Assembly (NCBI GenBank): GCA_017619275.1
Contig: JAFZSR010000023.1
Span: 1 to 57,071, forward strand
Length of the DNA stretch: 57,071 nt
Direction of reading: 5' to 3'
From: Prevotella sp.
GTDB taxonomy: Bacteria > Bacteroidota > Bacteroidia > Bacteroidales > Bacteroidaceae
Shown one piece after another: positions 23,878 through 33,300 of this stretch. Within the stretch, counting starts at the first letter, position 1. Each line of letters begins with the position of its first letter. Below the pieces are notes generated by a model. It had not been told where the DNA came from. It was given only the letters and a program-made list of their open reading frames with translations, and made no database searches. A program made the translations under genes and the position numbers.

Positions 23878-26301
23878 TCACAGCAGATACTGCAAGCGCT
23901 TGAAGGCGGGCGCCAGGAGCGTGGTGTCCACTTCAAGGCCGTCGGGCGAGCGGAAGACGCAACGGCGCTGGCGGGGCAGCAGGTTGCTGATGTGATGCAC
24001 GTTGACCAGCGTACTGCGGTCGGCACGCACGAACACCTCGGGGCTGAGGGTTTTCTCCAGTGCGCCAAGGCCCATGAGCACAGTGTCGGTGTGGTGGAAG
24101 GTCACTATCTGCGAATAGTTGCCGTCGCCCTTGAAGTAGGCGATGTCCTTCACCTCCACCACGATGGTTCCGCTGGCGGTGCGCAGGGTGAGCCGCTCGG
24201 CGAAGGTCTTCTCCGTCATCTTCACGATGTCCTTTGCCAGCTCGCTATTTGCATCGCCGATGGCTTTCTGGCGTATGGCCTCAATCTGCTCTTCGCGCTG
24301 AATGTTCTCGCGCTGCAGCTTCACCATCTTGCGCCGGTTCACCCTTTTCTCGTGCCAACGGGTGGCCGCCCACACCAGCAGGGACACCGCCACGAGTACC
24401 AGCGCCCATACCCACCAGTGTTGCCACCAAGCCAACGGCGGGGCGATGTAGGTGTCGTCTTCGCTGTAGGCCAGCAGCTCTTCGGGGCGGAAGGAGGTCA
24501 TCTGCTCTATGCCGGGCAGCCACACGGTGCCATCGCTCTCCTCGGCCATCACCGCTTTCAGCGGCTCGGTCATGGTGAAGCCATTCAGATGATTGAAGAA
24601 GCGCTGGTCGCTGAGCCGCCCCTTGTCGTCGACGCGACAGACAAACAGGCCATCGACGACCGCCGCCACCAGAAAGCCCCGTGGCGACAGATGGAGCGCA
24701 CGCACCTCGTGGCCACCGAGCTGTGGCATCTGGGGGGTGAGCGATTCCACACGACCGTCGACCACGGAGAACAGCGAGTCGGCCGAGGCGAAGAAGATGT
24801 TGCCCCGCTGGTCGGTAGCCAAGGCGCTGACGACGAGTTTCTGTTGGCCATATTCCACCTTGCTCATCTGGTGGTCTTTGTCGATGCTGTAGAGTCCCCC
24901 GCTGCTGCCTATCCAGAGCTTGCCGCTGGCATCCTGTGCAGCGCACCACGGATGCCTGATGGTAGTAATCAGCGTGTCGATGGTGGCTGTGGCGGGATCG
25001 TAGGCACTGATGTTGGTGCGGCTGCCCACGATGACCCGGCCCCATGCCGAGGCCACAAACTGGTAGCGGTCGCGAGGCAGACCTATCCAGCGGAACGTGG
25101 CGGTGGAGTCGCTATGGGTGGTGATGGCCACCACGTCGCCATTGCCGGCCATGAACACCTCGTCGCCCACTCTGACGGCACTGGGGGCATAGAACTGCTC
25201 GGGACTGTCGTCGACGATGGTGGTGCCCTGCGGGCCACGCACCATCAGCTTGCCGTTGAGCGTGCCCATCAACAGCCGTCCGTCGCTGCAAGCAGCCACG
25301 GCTCTCACAATGTCGTTTTCGTCAGCAAGGTGATGATTAGTGAAACAGCGGGTGAAGAAACAGTAGACGCCCTGATAGGTGGCCACCCACAGGCGGTCCC
25401 AGCGGTCTACGAGCACGTCGCGGATGAGATTGATGCCCGTCACCACCTGGTGCACGCCATGCCCATCGCAAAGATACACGCTGTGCTCGTCGGCCACCAC
25501 GCAGTCTGAGCGTATCTTCCTCACCGTCAGTCCATAGCTGGTCGCCGTCCAGTCGGCCGTCGTCAGCAGTCGCAGACTGTCGCCCTGCCAGGCATAGATG
25601 CCGTCGGAGGCAAAGGCCAGCAGGGCCGAGTCGGTGCGCAGCAGGGTGTAGACGTCGGTTTTGTCCCACAATTTGGTGGGTTGTCTGCCGTCAGGCTTCA
25701 GCAGGAATGTCCCTTGCTCTGTGGGGGCTATCGTTTCGCCTGTGGCAGGGTCGTAGAACAACTTGCGGTCGGGGGTCATCGTGTCGAGCAGCGGATGCGT
25801 CAACACGGGCGTGATAGCCTGCCGCGTCATCAGGCACAGCCGTCGCTGCTGCTCCAGGCTGTCCTCCATCAGCACATAGCCGTTGGGCAGGCTGCCTGCA
25901 TTCAGGTTGTTCAGCAGCCAGTGGCCATCCTCGTCGAGGGGCTGCGGCTCCACGCCGTCGTAGTCCACCGTCCACTGTCGGAAGAATCCCAGCGCCCTCA
26001 CCTCGCCATGGCCATGCAGGGGAGCACCATCGTCGTCAACCTCGGCAAACCCCACGATGTTCAGTCGGCGACCCTTGAGGAAGGGGGTGAAGGCTCGGCC
26101 ATCGAAGCGCACGAAGCCCGAGAGCGTCCCCACATATATATATCCGCGCGAGTCTTGCCACAGCCGCTCGGTCTGCATCTGTGGCAGCCCGTCTTGCACG
26201 GTGTAGCGCCGATAGGTGAGGTCACTCAACATCTGCCCTCGCATGAGAAGACAGCAGCAGAGTGCCAGCATCAAGAGGATGGTTCGCCGCGTTGTTTGCA
26301 T
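23878..26301 (-). CDS. Membrane one-component regulator: beta-propeller sensor fused to LytTR
   Basis: Protein of 807 aa. A signal peptide (MQTTRRTILLMLALCCCLLM) is followed by about 570 residues of two-component-regulator propeller repeats (TVQDGLPQMQTERLWQDSRG, KLWIGSSGGLYSID). A membrane segment lies near 625-645 (WVWALVLVAVSLLVWAA), then a short coiled coil. The C-terminal LytTR DNA-binding domain covers about 705-805 (FVRADRSTLVNVHHISNLLP). There is no histidine-kinase or receiver domain, so a periplasmic signal would act directly on DNA binding. It is divergent from the giant exported protein at 26480 and could control it; that is inference. Confidence 0.88.
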   Translation of the reverse strand: MQTTRRTILLMLALCCCLLMRGQMLSDLTYRRYTVQDGLPQMQTERLWQDSRGYIYVGTLSGFVRFDGRAFTPFLKGRRLNIVGFAEVDDDGAPLHGHGEVRALGFFRQWTVDYDGVEPQPLDEDGHWLLNNLNAGSLPNGYVLMEDSLEQQRRLCLMTRQAITPVLTHPLLDTMTPDRKLFYDPATGETIAPTEQGTFLLKPDGRQPTKLWDKTDVYTLLRTDSALLAFASDGIYAWQGDSLRLLTTADWTATSYGLTVRKIRSDCVVADEHSVYLCDGHGVHQVVTGINLIRDVLVDRWDRLWVATYQGVYCFFTRCFTNHHLADENDIVRAVAACSDGRLLMGTLNGKLMVRGPQGTTIVDDSPEQFYAPSAVRVGDEVFMAGNGDVVAITTHSDSTATFRWIGLPRDRYQFVASAWGRVIVGSRTNISAYDPATATIDTLITTIRHPWCAAQDASGKLWIGSSGGLYSIDKDHQMSKVEYGQQKLVVSALATDQRGNIFFASADSLFSVVDGRVESLTPQMPQLGGHEVRALHLSPRGFLVAAVVDGLFVCRVDDKGRLSDQRFFNHLNGFTMTEPLKAVMAEESDGTVWLPGIEQMTSFRPEELLAYSEDDTYIAPPLAWWQHWWVWALVLVAVSLLVWAATRWHEKRVNRRKMVKLQRENIQREEQIEAIRQKAIGDANSELAKDIVKMTEKTFAERLTLRTASGTIVVEVKDIAYFKGDGNYSQIVTFHHTDTVLMGLGALEKTLSPEVFVRADRSTLVNVHHISNLLPRQRRCVFRSPDGLEVDTTLLAPAFKRLQYLL

Positions 26302-26305
26302 GTTG

Positions 26306-26337
26306 CAAAAGTACGATAAAAATACGGAATGGGCAAA
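26306..26337 (-). promoter_or_regulatory. Promoter of the LytTR regulator, near-leaderless
   Basis: Minus-strand TTTG (26334-26337), 20 nt, TACTTTTG (26306-26313). The -7 box ends 4 nt before the ATG, so the mRNA should begin at or very near the start codon. Confidence 0.6.
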
Positions 26338-26440
26338 AAAATGACAAAAAAATGTGGAATTAGGCCTTCAGTTCGTCATTCGCAGGGGGCAGTTCGTCAA
26401 AAAGAGCCATTTCAACGGTTATTTTTTTACGTTTTATGCT

Positions 26441-26448
26441 TAAATTTG
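26441..26448 (+). promoter_or_regulatory. Promoter -7 box of the 26480 gene
   Basis: TAAATTTG, 31 nt before the ATG. No TTTG is seen at -33, but a T-rich run stands there. A regulated promoter is possible. Confidence 0.5.
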
Positions 26449-26479
26449 CAACCAATTAAATCATCAAACACGTATCATT

Positions 26480-29400
26480 ATGAAACAAATCAAACCTTAC
26501 TTCAAGAGAGCTTTGCTTTCTCTGCTCGCGCTCATGGCAACCGCCATGGGAACGAAAGCCGACGACATGACCACCACGCCGCTGACGCTGGAGGCCGTGG
26601 AAGCGGGGACTATCAACATCGTCAACCAAAATGAACTGACGCTCGCCTATACCAGCAGCGTCAACGGTGCACAGGCCTCTTCGGCCAACCCCATCACCAT
26701 CGAGGTGGCCAAGGGCGAGACGATTGCCTTGGAGTGCAACAACACGACCATGGGCACGAACTTCAACATCTCCACCACCAACGACGTCTATGTCTATGGC
26801 AATGCCTTGAGCCTAGTATTCGGCAGCGACTTTGCAGGAAAGACCGACTTGTCAGCATGCGAGACCGGCATTCTGGGCTTCCTCTTCTGCTTAGAGCCTG
26901 ACGGAAACATCTTGAACTCCACCATCCTGAACCATCCCACGAAGGACATCGTGCTGCCAGCCACCACGCTGGGCAATGGCTGCTATTTCTGGATGTTCTC
27001 GGGCTGCAACAACTTGACGCGCGGCCCGCAGCTGCCCGCCACTACGCTGGCCGAGGACTGCTATCACCGCATGTTTGAGTACACGGGGCTGGTGATGGCA
27101 CCTGAACTGCCCGCCGCCACCCTCTTCGGACAGGTCTACGGTGGCATGTTCGACCACTGCAAGAACCTCCGCTACGTGAAATGCCTTGCCACCGACATCG
27201 GCGAGAATGTAGGTATTTATAGTTCCGTAGCCACCTGGCTCAATGGTGTTGCTCCCTCAGGAACATTCATCAAGGCCGACGGCATGGACGACTGGACCGT
27301 TGGACCGCAGGACGAATGGGGAACCATCGATGGTATCCCTGCAGGCTGGACGGTGAAAAATGCCAGCGACTTCGACCCCTATGCCACGCCGCTCACCCTG
27401 GAGGCAGCGACAAGCGGCGACGTCACCTTTCAGATGCAGGTGGGCTATTATTCCTCTTCTTCAGCGAATGACATCGAGTATCGGAAGAACGACGGCGAAT
27501 GGACAACCTACACTTGGAACGAACCCATCGCAGTCAATGCTGGTGACAAAATCGCTTTCAGAGGAGACAATGCCACCTACAACGGCAATGGAGATTTCAG
27601 TAGTCGCATCACCAGCACGGCCGACGTGTATGTCTACGGCAATGTCATGAGCCTCGTCAAGTCACAAAACTTTGCCACATTAACCACTTTGGAAAAGCCT
27701 TGGACTTTTGGAGAATTATTCTGTGTCGGCTATGATGACATGCACCAGTCAATCACCAATACCACCATCAAGAACCATCCCACAAAAGATATCGTTCTAC
27801 CTGCAACAACGCTCACCAACTATTGTTACTATTCCATGTTCGATGGTTGTGGGGGTATCACGCGTGCCCCGGAATTGCCAGCCAAGAAAATGACGGTGGC
27901 TTGCTATGCCGACATGTTCAGGGGAACAGGCCTGACCAAAGCCCCTGCACTGCCTGCGACAGAATTTGACGACTATTCTTTCGACCCAGAAACATGGGAG
28001 GAGTTTGGCAGTATCGACTGTTATATGGAGATGTTCGCCAATTGCAAGAGTCTTGTCGAAGCTCCAGCTCTGCCTGCCACCACTTTGGTGCACGGCGTCT
28101 ATCAGCTCATGTTCTCTGGCTGCACCAATCTGAAGACAGCCCCCGACCTGCCAGCCTCCAAGGTGGCTGAGGTGGCATACTACCGCATGTTCTATGGCTG
28201 CTCGAAGCTGAACTACGTGAAGTGTCTGGCAACCGACATCACTGAAGAGATGGCTGTTGAGGAATGGCTGGATGGCGTGTCTACGACAGGAACATTCGTG
28301 AAGTCGGCCGACATGGACGCTTGGCCCACAGGAGCCAACGGCATCCCCGAGGGCTGGACAGTGGAGGAAGAAAGCGGCAACGCAGCTGACGCCGGGGAGC
28401 CATTGACCTTTGTGGCCGTCGAAGCCGGGACCATCACGGTGAAATACGAATACTACGGCGATGCCCCCTCAGGAAACATCAACACCATCCAGTACAAACT
28501 GAACAACGACAGTTGGACATATGTGACATGGGATGAAGACATCGCCTTGGCCGCCAACGACGTCATCAGCTTCCGTGGCGACAATACCAGCTGCTACGAC
28601 ACGGAGAACTGGGAACACTTCTACTTCGTCTGCTCCAACGACTGCTACGTCTATGGCAATGTGATGAGTCTGCTTCACTCTACGACTTTTGCCACAGAAA
28701 CCACGTTGACCGACGAGTATTGCTTCAGCGATTTGTTCTGCAATCAGTGGGAAGAGAACACCACCATCAAGAACCATCCCACCAAGGACATCGTGCTGCC
28801 AGCAACGACACTCACCGACTACTGCTACAATTCGATGTTCAACGGCTGCGCCGGACTGACACGCGCCCCAGAGCTTCCCGCAACGATTATGACTGCGTAT
28901 TGCTATAACGACATGTTCAACGGATGCAAGTCGCTGGCTGAAGCCCCCGCGCTGCCCGCCACTACACTGGCCGAGGGCTGCTACACCTTCATGTTCAACG
29001 GATGCTCGTCGCTGGCAACGGCACCAGCGTTGCCCGCCACCGCACTGGCAAGCATGTGCTACGACGGCATCTTCATGGACTGCACCAACCTGACAACCGC
29101 GCCCGAACTGCCAGCCACTACCCTCGTCGACGGCTGCTACTCCGAGATGTTCATGGGCTGCACCAGTCTGACAACGGCTCCCGAGCTTCCTGCCCAAACC
29201 CTGGAGGAGATGTGCTATAACTACATGTTCAACGGCTGCACCAATCTGAACTACGTGAAGTGCCTCGCCACCGACATCTCGGCCGACAATTGCACTTACG
29301 GCTGGCTCACCGACGTGGCCGCCACGGGCACCTTCGTCAAGGCTGCTGACACCGACTGGAGTGGGAAAGTGCCTACGACCGACGGTTGGGGCGACACCCA

Positions 29401-30064
29401 AGTCAACGGCATCCCCGAAGGCTGGACGGTTGTCGCCGAATCGGATCCAGGCACCTACGCCTTCACCGTTCCCGCCTCGGGCTTAGGCACCTTCAGCGCC
29501 GACGAGGCCGTCGCAGTCCCCGCAGGTCTCACCGCCTATTACTGCACCACCTTCGATGCCGACGCCAGCACCATCACCATCAAGGCTATTGAGGGCAACG
29601 TGATTCCCGCCGCCACCGGTGTGCTGCTGAGCGGACAGGCCGGGCAGAGCTTCACCCTGGAGACTGCAGGCGAAGCCGCCGAGCCCATCACCGACAACAG
29701 CCTCGTGGCCGTCACCACCGCCACGCATGTGCCAGCCACCAGCGGCGACTACACCAACTTCATGCTCACGGGCGGACGTTTCGTGAAAATACAGGACGCC
29801 GACTCCAACGTGAAGATGCCCGCCAATAAAGCCTACCTGCAGATTCCAACGGCCAGCATTGTCAGCGTAGCACGCCCCATCACCCTGATTTGGGACGAGA
29901 CGACCACCGCCATCGCCGACGTTAAACGCTCAACGTCCAATGTTCAACGTTCAACGTTCAACGTTCAACGTTCCTTCGACTTGCAGGGTCGCCACGTCAA
30001 CGCGCAACGTTTGCAGAAGGGGCTTTATATTGTGTACGGAAAGAAGGTTTATATTAACAAATAA
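26480..30064 (+). CDS. Giant exported surface protein with GCYxxMF repeats and FDLQGR-type tail
   Basis: Exported protein of 1194 aa with a signal peptide (MKQIKPYFKRALLSLLALMA). Three modules of 200-340 residues follow, each opening PLTLEA / PLTFVA and a VYVYGN(A/V)(L/M)SLV strand. Each then has short repeats of the type LPATTL...CYxxMFxGCxxL..APELPA and closes with YVKCLATDI...GIPEGWTV. This layout is common in Bacteroides and Prevotella BspA-like surface proteins. A module starting SGLGTFSADEAVAVPAGL precedes the tail. The linker STSNVQRSTFNVQRSTFNVQ is made of heptamer DNA repeats. The tail is SFDLQGRHVNAQRLQKGLYI followed by VYGKKVYINK. Adhesion or ligand binding is inferred. Micropeptide 2 begins 12 bp after the stop. 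Confidence 0.88.
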   Translation: MKQIKPYFKRALLSLLALMATAMGTKADDMTTTPLTLEAVEAGTINIVNQNELTLAYTSSVNGAQASSANPITIEVAKGETIALECNNTTMGTNFNISTTNDVYVYGNALSLVFGSDFAGKTDLSACETGILGFLFCLEPDGNILNSTILNHPTKDIVLPATTLGNGCYFWMFSGCNNLTRGPQLPATTLAEDCYHRMFEYTGLVMAPELPAATLFGQVYGGMFDHCKNLRYVKCLATDIGENVGIYSSVATWLNGVAPSGTFIKADGMDDWTVGPQDEWGTIDGIPAGWTVKNASDFDPYATPLTLEAATSGDVTFQMQVGYYSSSSANDIEYRKNDGEWTTYTWNEPIAVNAGDKIAFRGDNATYNGNGDFSSRITSTADVYVYGNVMSLVKSQNFATLTTLEKPWTFGELFCVGYDDMHQSITNTTIKNHPTKDIVLPATTLTNYCYYSMFDGCGGITRAPELPAKKMTVACYADMFRGTGLTKAPALPATEFDDYSFDPETWEEFGSIDCYMEMFANCKSLVEAPALPATTLVHGVYQLMFSGCTNLKTAPDLPASKVAEVAYYRMFYGCSKLNYVKCLATDITEEMAVEEWLDGVSTTGTFVKSADMDAWPTGANGIPEGWTVEEESGNAADAGEPLTFVAVEAGTITVKYEYYGDAPSGNINTIQYKLNNDSWTYVTWDEDIALAANDVISFRGDNTSCYDTENWEHFYFVCSNDCYVYGNVMSLLHSTTFATETTLTDEYCFSDLFCNQWEENTTIKNHPTKDIVLPATTLTDYCYNSMFNGCAGLTRAPELPATIMTAYCYNDMFNGCKSLAEAPALPATTLAEGCYTFMFNGCSSLATAPALPATALASMCYDGIFMDCTNLTTAPELPATTLVDGCYSEMFMGCTSLTTAPELPAQTLEEMCYNYMFNGCTNLNYVKCLATDISADNCTYGWLTDVAATGTFVKAADTDWSGKVPTTDGWGDTQVNGIPEGWTVVAESDPGTYAFTVPASGLGTFSADEAVAVPAGLTAYYCTTFDADASTITIKAIEGNVIPAATGVLLSGQAGQSFTLETAGEAAEPITDNSLVAVTTATHVPATSGDYTNFMLTGGRFVKIQDADSNVKMPANKAYLQIPTASIVSVARPITLIWDETTTAIADVKRSTSNVQRSTFNVQRSFDLQGRHVNAQRLQKGLYIVYGKKVYINK
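29921..29973. repeat. 7-bp tandem repeats coding the tail linker
   Basis: Units of the CAACGTT type run in tandem and encode the SNVQRSTFNVQ-like linker between the protein body and its C-terminal tail. The same unit is found at 45441-45612, and a decayed form at about 55572-55605 lies at the same point of another tail protein. Confidence 0.8.
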
Positions 30065-30069
30065 GGAGG
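30063..30069 (+). promoter_or_regulatory. Strong Shine-Dalgarno of micropeptide 2
   Basis: AAGGAGG, overlapping the last bases of the upstream stop codon and 7 nt before the ATG at 30077. It suggests coupled, efficient translation. Confidence 0.8.
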
Positions 30070-30076
30070 AACAGCC

Positions 30077-30244
30077 ATGACTAAGAAAAAATACGAAGCA
30101 CCTCTCTGCGAGATAATAGCCGAAGAGGGTCAACTGATGCAGGATGCCGTCAGCGTCGACACCAGTGCCTGGGGCGACCAGTCACACGCCGAATCGCGTC
30201 GTTACAACGGCCAGCTGTGGGACGATGAGGACTACGAATGGTAG
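30077..30244 (+). CDS. WDDED micropeptide 2
   Basis: Peptide of 55 aa, 12 bp after the 1194-aa exported protein gene. It begins MTKKKYEAPLCEII, has GQLMQDAVSVDTSAWG in the middle and ends NGQLWDDEDYEW. It is the plus-strand member of a family of three in this window (others at 15686-15874 and 55311-55475), all following a tail-bearing exported protein. There is no signal peptide. The conserved ends and variable middle suggest a leader-plus-core or partner-binding design, but no modifying enzyme is nearby. Confidence 0.85.
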   Translation: MTKKKYEAPLCEIIAEEGQLMQDAVSVDTSAWGDQSHAESRRYNGQLWDDEDYEW

Positions 30245-30294
30245 GGAAAAAACAGTGGAACATGGGCAAGGAAGAAAAAAAGTCGGTTTTATGC

Positions 30295-30325
30295 TTGGCC
30301 GATTGACATAAATTGCCTAACTTTA
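30295..30325 (+). promoter_or_regulatory. Likely promoter of the 30357 gene
   Basis: TTG (30295-30297), 20 nt, TAACTTTA (30318-30325), one mismatch from TAnnTTTG, 31 nt before the ATG. Confidence 0.5.
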
Positions 30326-30356
30326 CACCCGAATATTAACCAAAACCATTATAATT

Positions 30357-33300
30357 ATGAAACGCAATCATCTACTAACAACGCTTCTCCTGTTGCTCGC
30401 AGCGCCCATAGTAGCAATGGCGCAGTACTGGGAGAGTGGCACCAGCAAGACTGGCTCGGTGTCGAAGAACGTACACGACGTGTGGTACACCATCAGCCTG
30501 CCCGAGGACGGCGAGGTGAGCCTTACGGTGGAACCACTGATGAACATCAGCCGCGAACGAGTGACCATCTATGCCATCGTGGATGGCGAGAATGTGCAGC
30601 GCGACTTCGCCTGGGTTGACGGCTCGAACCGCAACCTCACCTGCCCCAATCTAAAACCGGGCATCTACAAGGTGAAGTTTACTGCCGACCCTCGAGATAG
30701 CGATTACAGCGGCACCTACCGCATCACCTACGTCTTCACTGCCCCGACAGTGAAGACCGACCCCACGCCCAACGACACGTGGCAAGACTGCCCCCTGCTG
30801 GAGGACGGCGTGACGCTGGGCGGCCATTTAGGCTATGCCTACAGCCAGTCAGACAAAGATGTGCAGGACTGGTTCAAGATTGAAGTGCCCAAAGACGGCA
30901 AGGTGCAGTTTGAATTCAGAAGCAATTCCACCCTCACCGTTGGCAACACCTCTCTCCATGCACTCAACGCTGAAGGCACCGGCCTGATGCAGCGCGGCAG
31001 CAAGTGGCTCGACTACCGCGACTCTACGTTGGTGTTCGAGGTGCCCAACTGCCAGGCTGGCATCTACTATCTCTCCTTGCCGCTCAGGTACGGCTATGGC
31101 ATCTATCACCTCACCTACCGCTTCGTACCGCCCGTGACCGACAGCGACCCCGAGCTGAACGACACGTGGAATACGGCAACGCCGCTGACCGATGGCCTAA
31201 CGCAGCACGCCCACTTAGGCTATGCCTACAACAACAACACCGACATGCAGGACTGGTACGTGATAGAGGTGCTCGAGGACGGCAAGCTGACCTTTGAGGC
31301 CCGAAGTGCCACAACGCTCACCCTTGGCAATGCCACACTCAATGTGCTCAATGCCGATGAGACCGATGTGCAACAGCGCGCCAGTAAGTGGTTCGACTAT
31401 CCTGGCCAAACCGTCATCTTCGAAATCCCCAACGTGTCGAAGGGCACCTATTATTTCTGCATGCCACTGCGCTATAACTATGGCCCCTACGACCTGACCT
31501 ACTATTTCACTGGCCACAGTGAGGAGGCTGACCCCGAGCCCAACAACGACTGGCAGATGGCAACACTGCTGCAGGCTGGCCCCTCCACTACCGGACAGCT
31601 GGGCTACGACTACAACCATAGTCAGGACGTGCAGGACTGGTATACGTTTGTTGTGCCCGAGGAGGGTGTCATCACCCTGACCATCTGCAGCGAGCAAACG
31701 CTGACCATCGGCAACGCAACTATCAACACGCTCAAAGCCGACGGTTCTGGCTTGACACAACGCACCAGCAAGTGGCTCGACAATCCGGGCGACACGCTTA
31801 CCTTCACGCTGAACAATGCAGCCCCCGGCAACTACTACCTCTGCCTACCCTTGCGCTACGGCTACGGCACCTATTCGATGCAATACACCTTCACCCCGTG
31901 CGCCATGACCAACGATGAGCCTGGCAATGACACATGGGACACCGCCACCTTCTTTGAGATGGGCACTACAATGGATGCCCGTTTAGGCTATGACTACAGC
32001 AGCTCAAACGACGTGCAGGACTGGTTCCGACTCAATGTGCCCGAGGAGGGAATCATCAAGCTCACCATCTGCAGTGAGAAGACGCTCACCATCGGTAATG
32101 CATACATCTACTCGCTCAAGGCTGACGGCTCAGGCCTGACAAACCGCGCCAGCAAGTGGCTCGACAATCCAGGCGACACGCTCATCTTCACCTTGAACAA
32201 TGTCGCCCCTGGCAACTACTATCTCTGCATGCCGCTGCGCTATAACTATGGCGGCTACCGCATGACCTACGAATTCATCCCCTGCGCCTTGGCCAACGAT
32301 GGTGTCGACAACGACTCGTGGGAAACGGCAACGGTCTTAGAGCGTGAAACCACCAAGGAAGGACGCTTGGGCTACGACTACAGCAACTCCAACGACGTGC
32401 AAGACTGGTTCGTACTCAATGTTCCTGAGGAGGGAAGCATCAACCTCACCATCTGCAGCGAGCGGACGCTCACAATCGGCAATGCATATATCTACTCGCT
32501 CAAGGCTGACGGCTCAGGGCTGACAAACCGCGCCAGCAAGTGGCTCGACTATCCGGGCGACACGCTAACCTTCACACTGAACAACGCCGCCCCCGGCGAC
32601 TACTATCTCTGTCTGCCGCTGCGCTATAACTATGGCGGCTACCGCGTGACCTACAACTTCACGCCCTGCAGCATTGCCAACGACATTGCCGGCAACGACA
32701 CGAAGGATTACGCCACCATCATTGAGAACGGCACCATCACACAGGGCCGCCTTGGCTACGACTACAGCAACTCCTTTGACAATCAAGACTGGTATCAGTT
32801 CGACATGCAGGCCGACGGCAGCGCCAGCTTCATCATCCAGTCTGAGAAGACGCTCACACTGGGCAACGCATCCATCTACGCCCTCAATGCCGACTACACA
32901 GGCGTGGTGAACCGTGTCAGCAAGTGGCTCGACTATCCCGACTCCGCTCTCGTCTTCAAGTGCGACGACCTCGCCGCCGGCACCTACTATCTCTACTTGC
33001 CTCATCGCGGCGGCTACGGCGGCTACACCGTGAAGAGCACCTTCACCAAGAACCCGTTCTACCAAGGCCGTTTGGGCAACACCAGCTTTGACAGCCGCAT
33101 CGCACTCGAGGAGGGCGTGAGCGTGCAGGGAACGTTGGGCTACAGCTATCGCGGCAACGATGCTGACAAGGAAGCATGGTTCGACCTGGGCCTGATGCAC
33201 GGAAGGCAAATCGACGTGACGGTAAATGTGGAGAGCAGCCACTCGCTGTCGATTGGCGTCACCGCACTGTATAAATACAAGGGCAACAAAGACGATGGCA

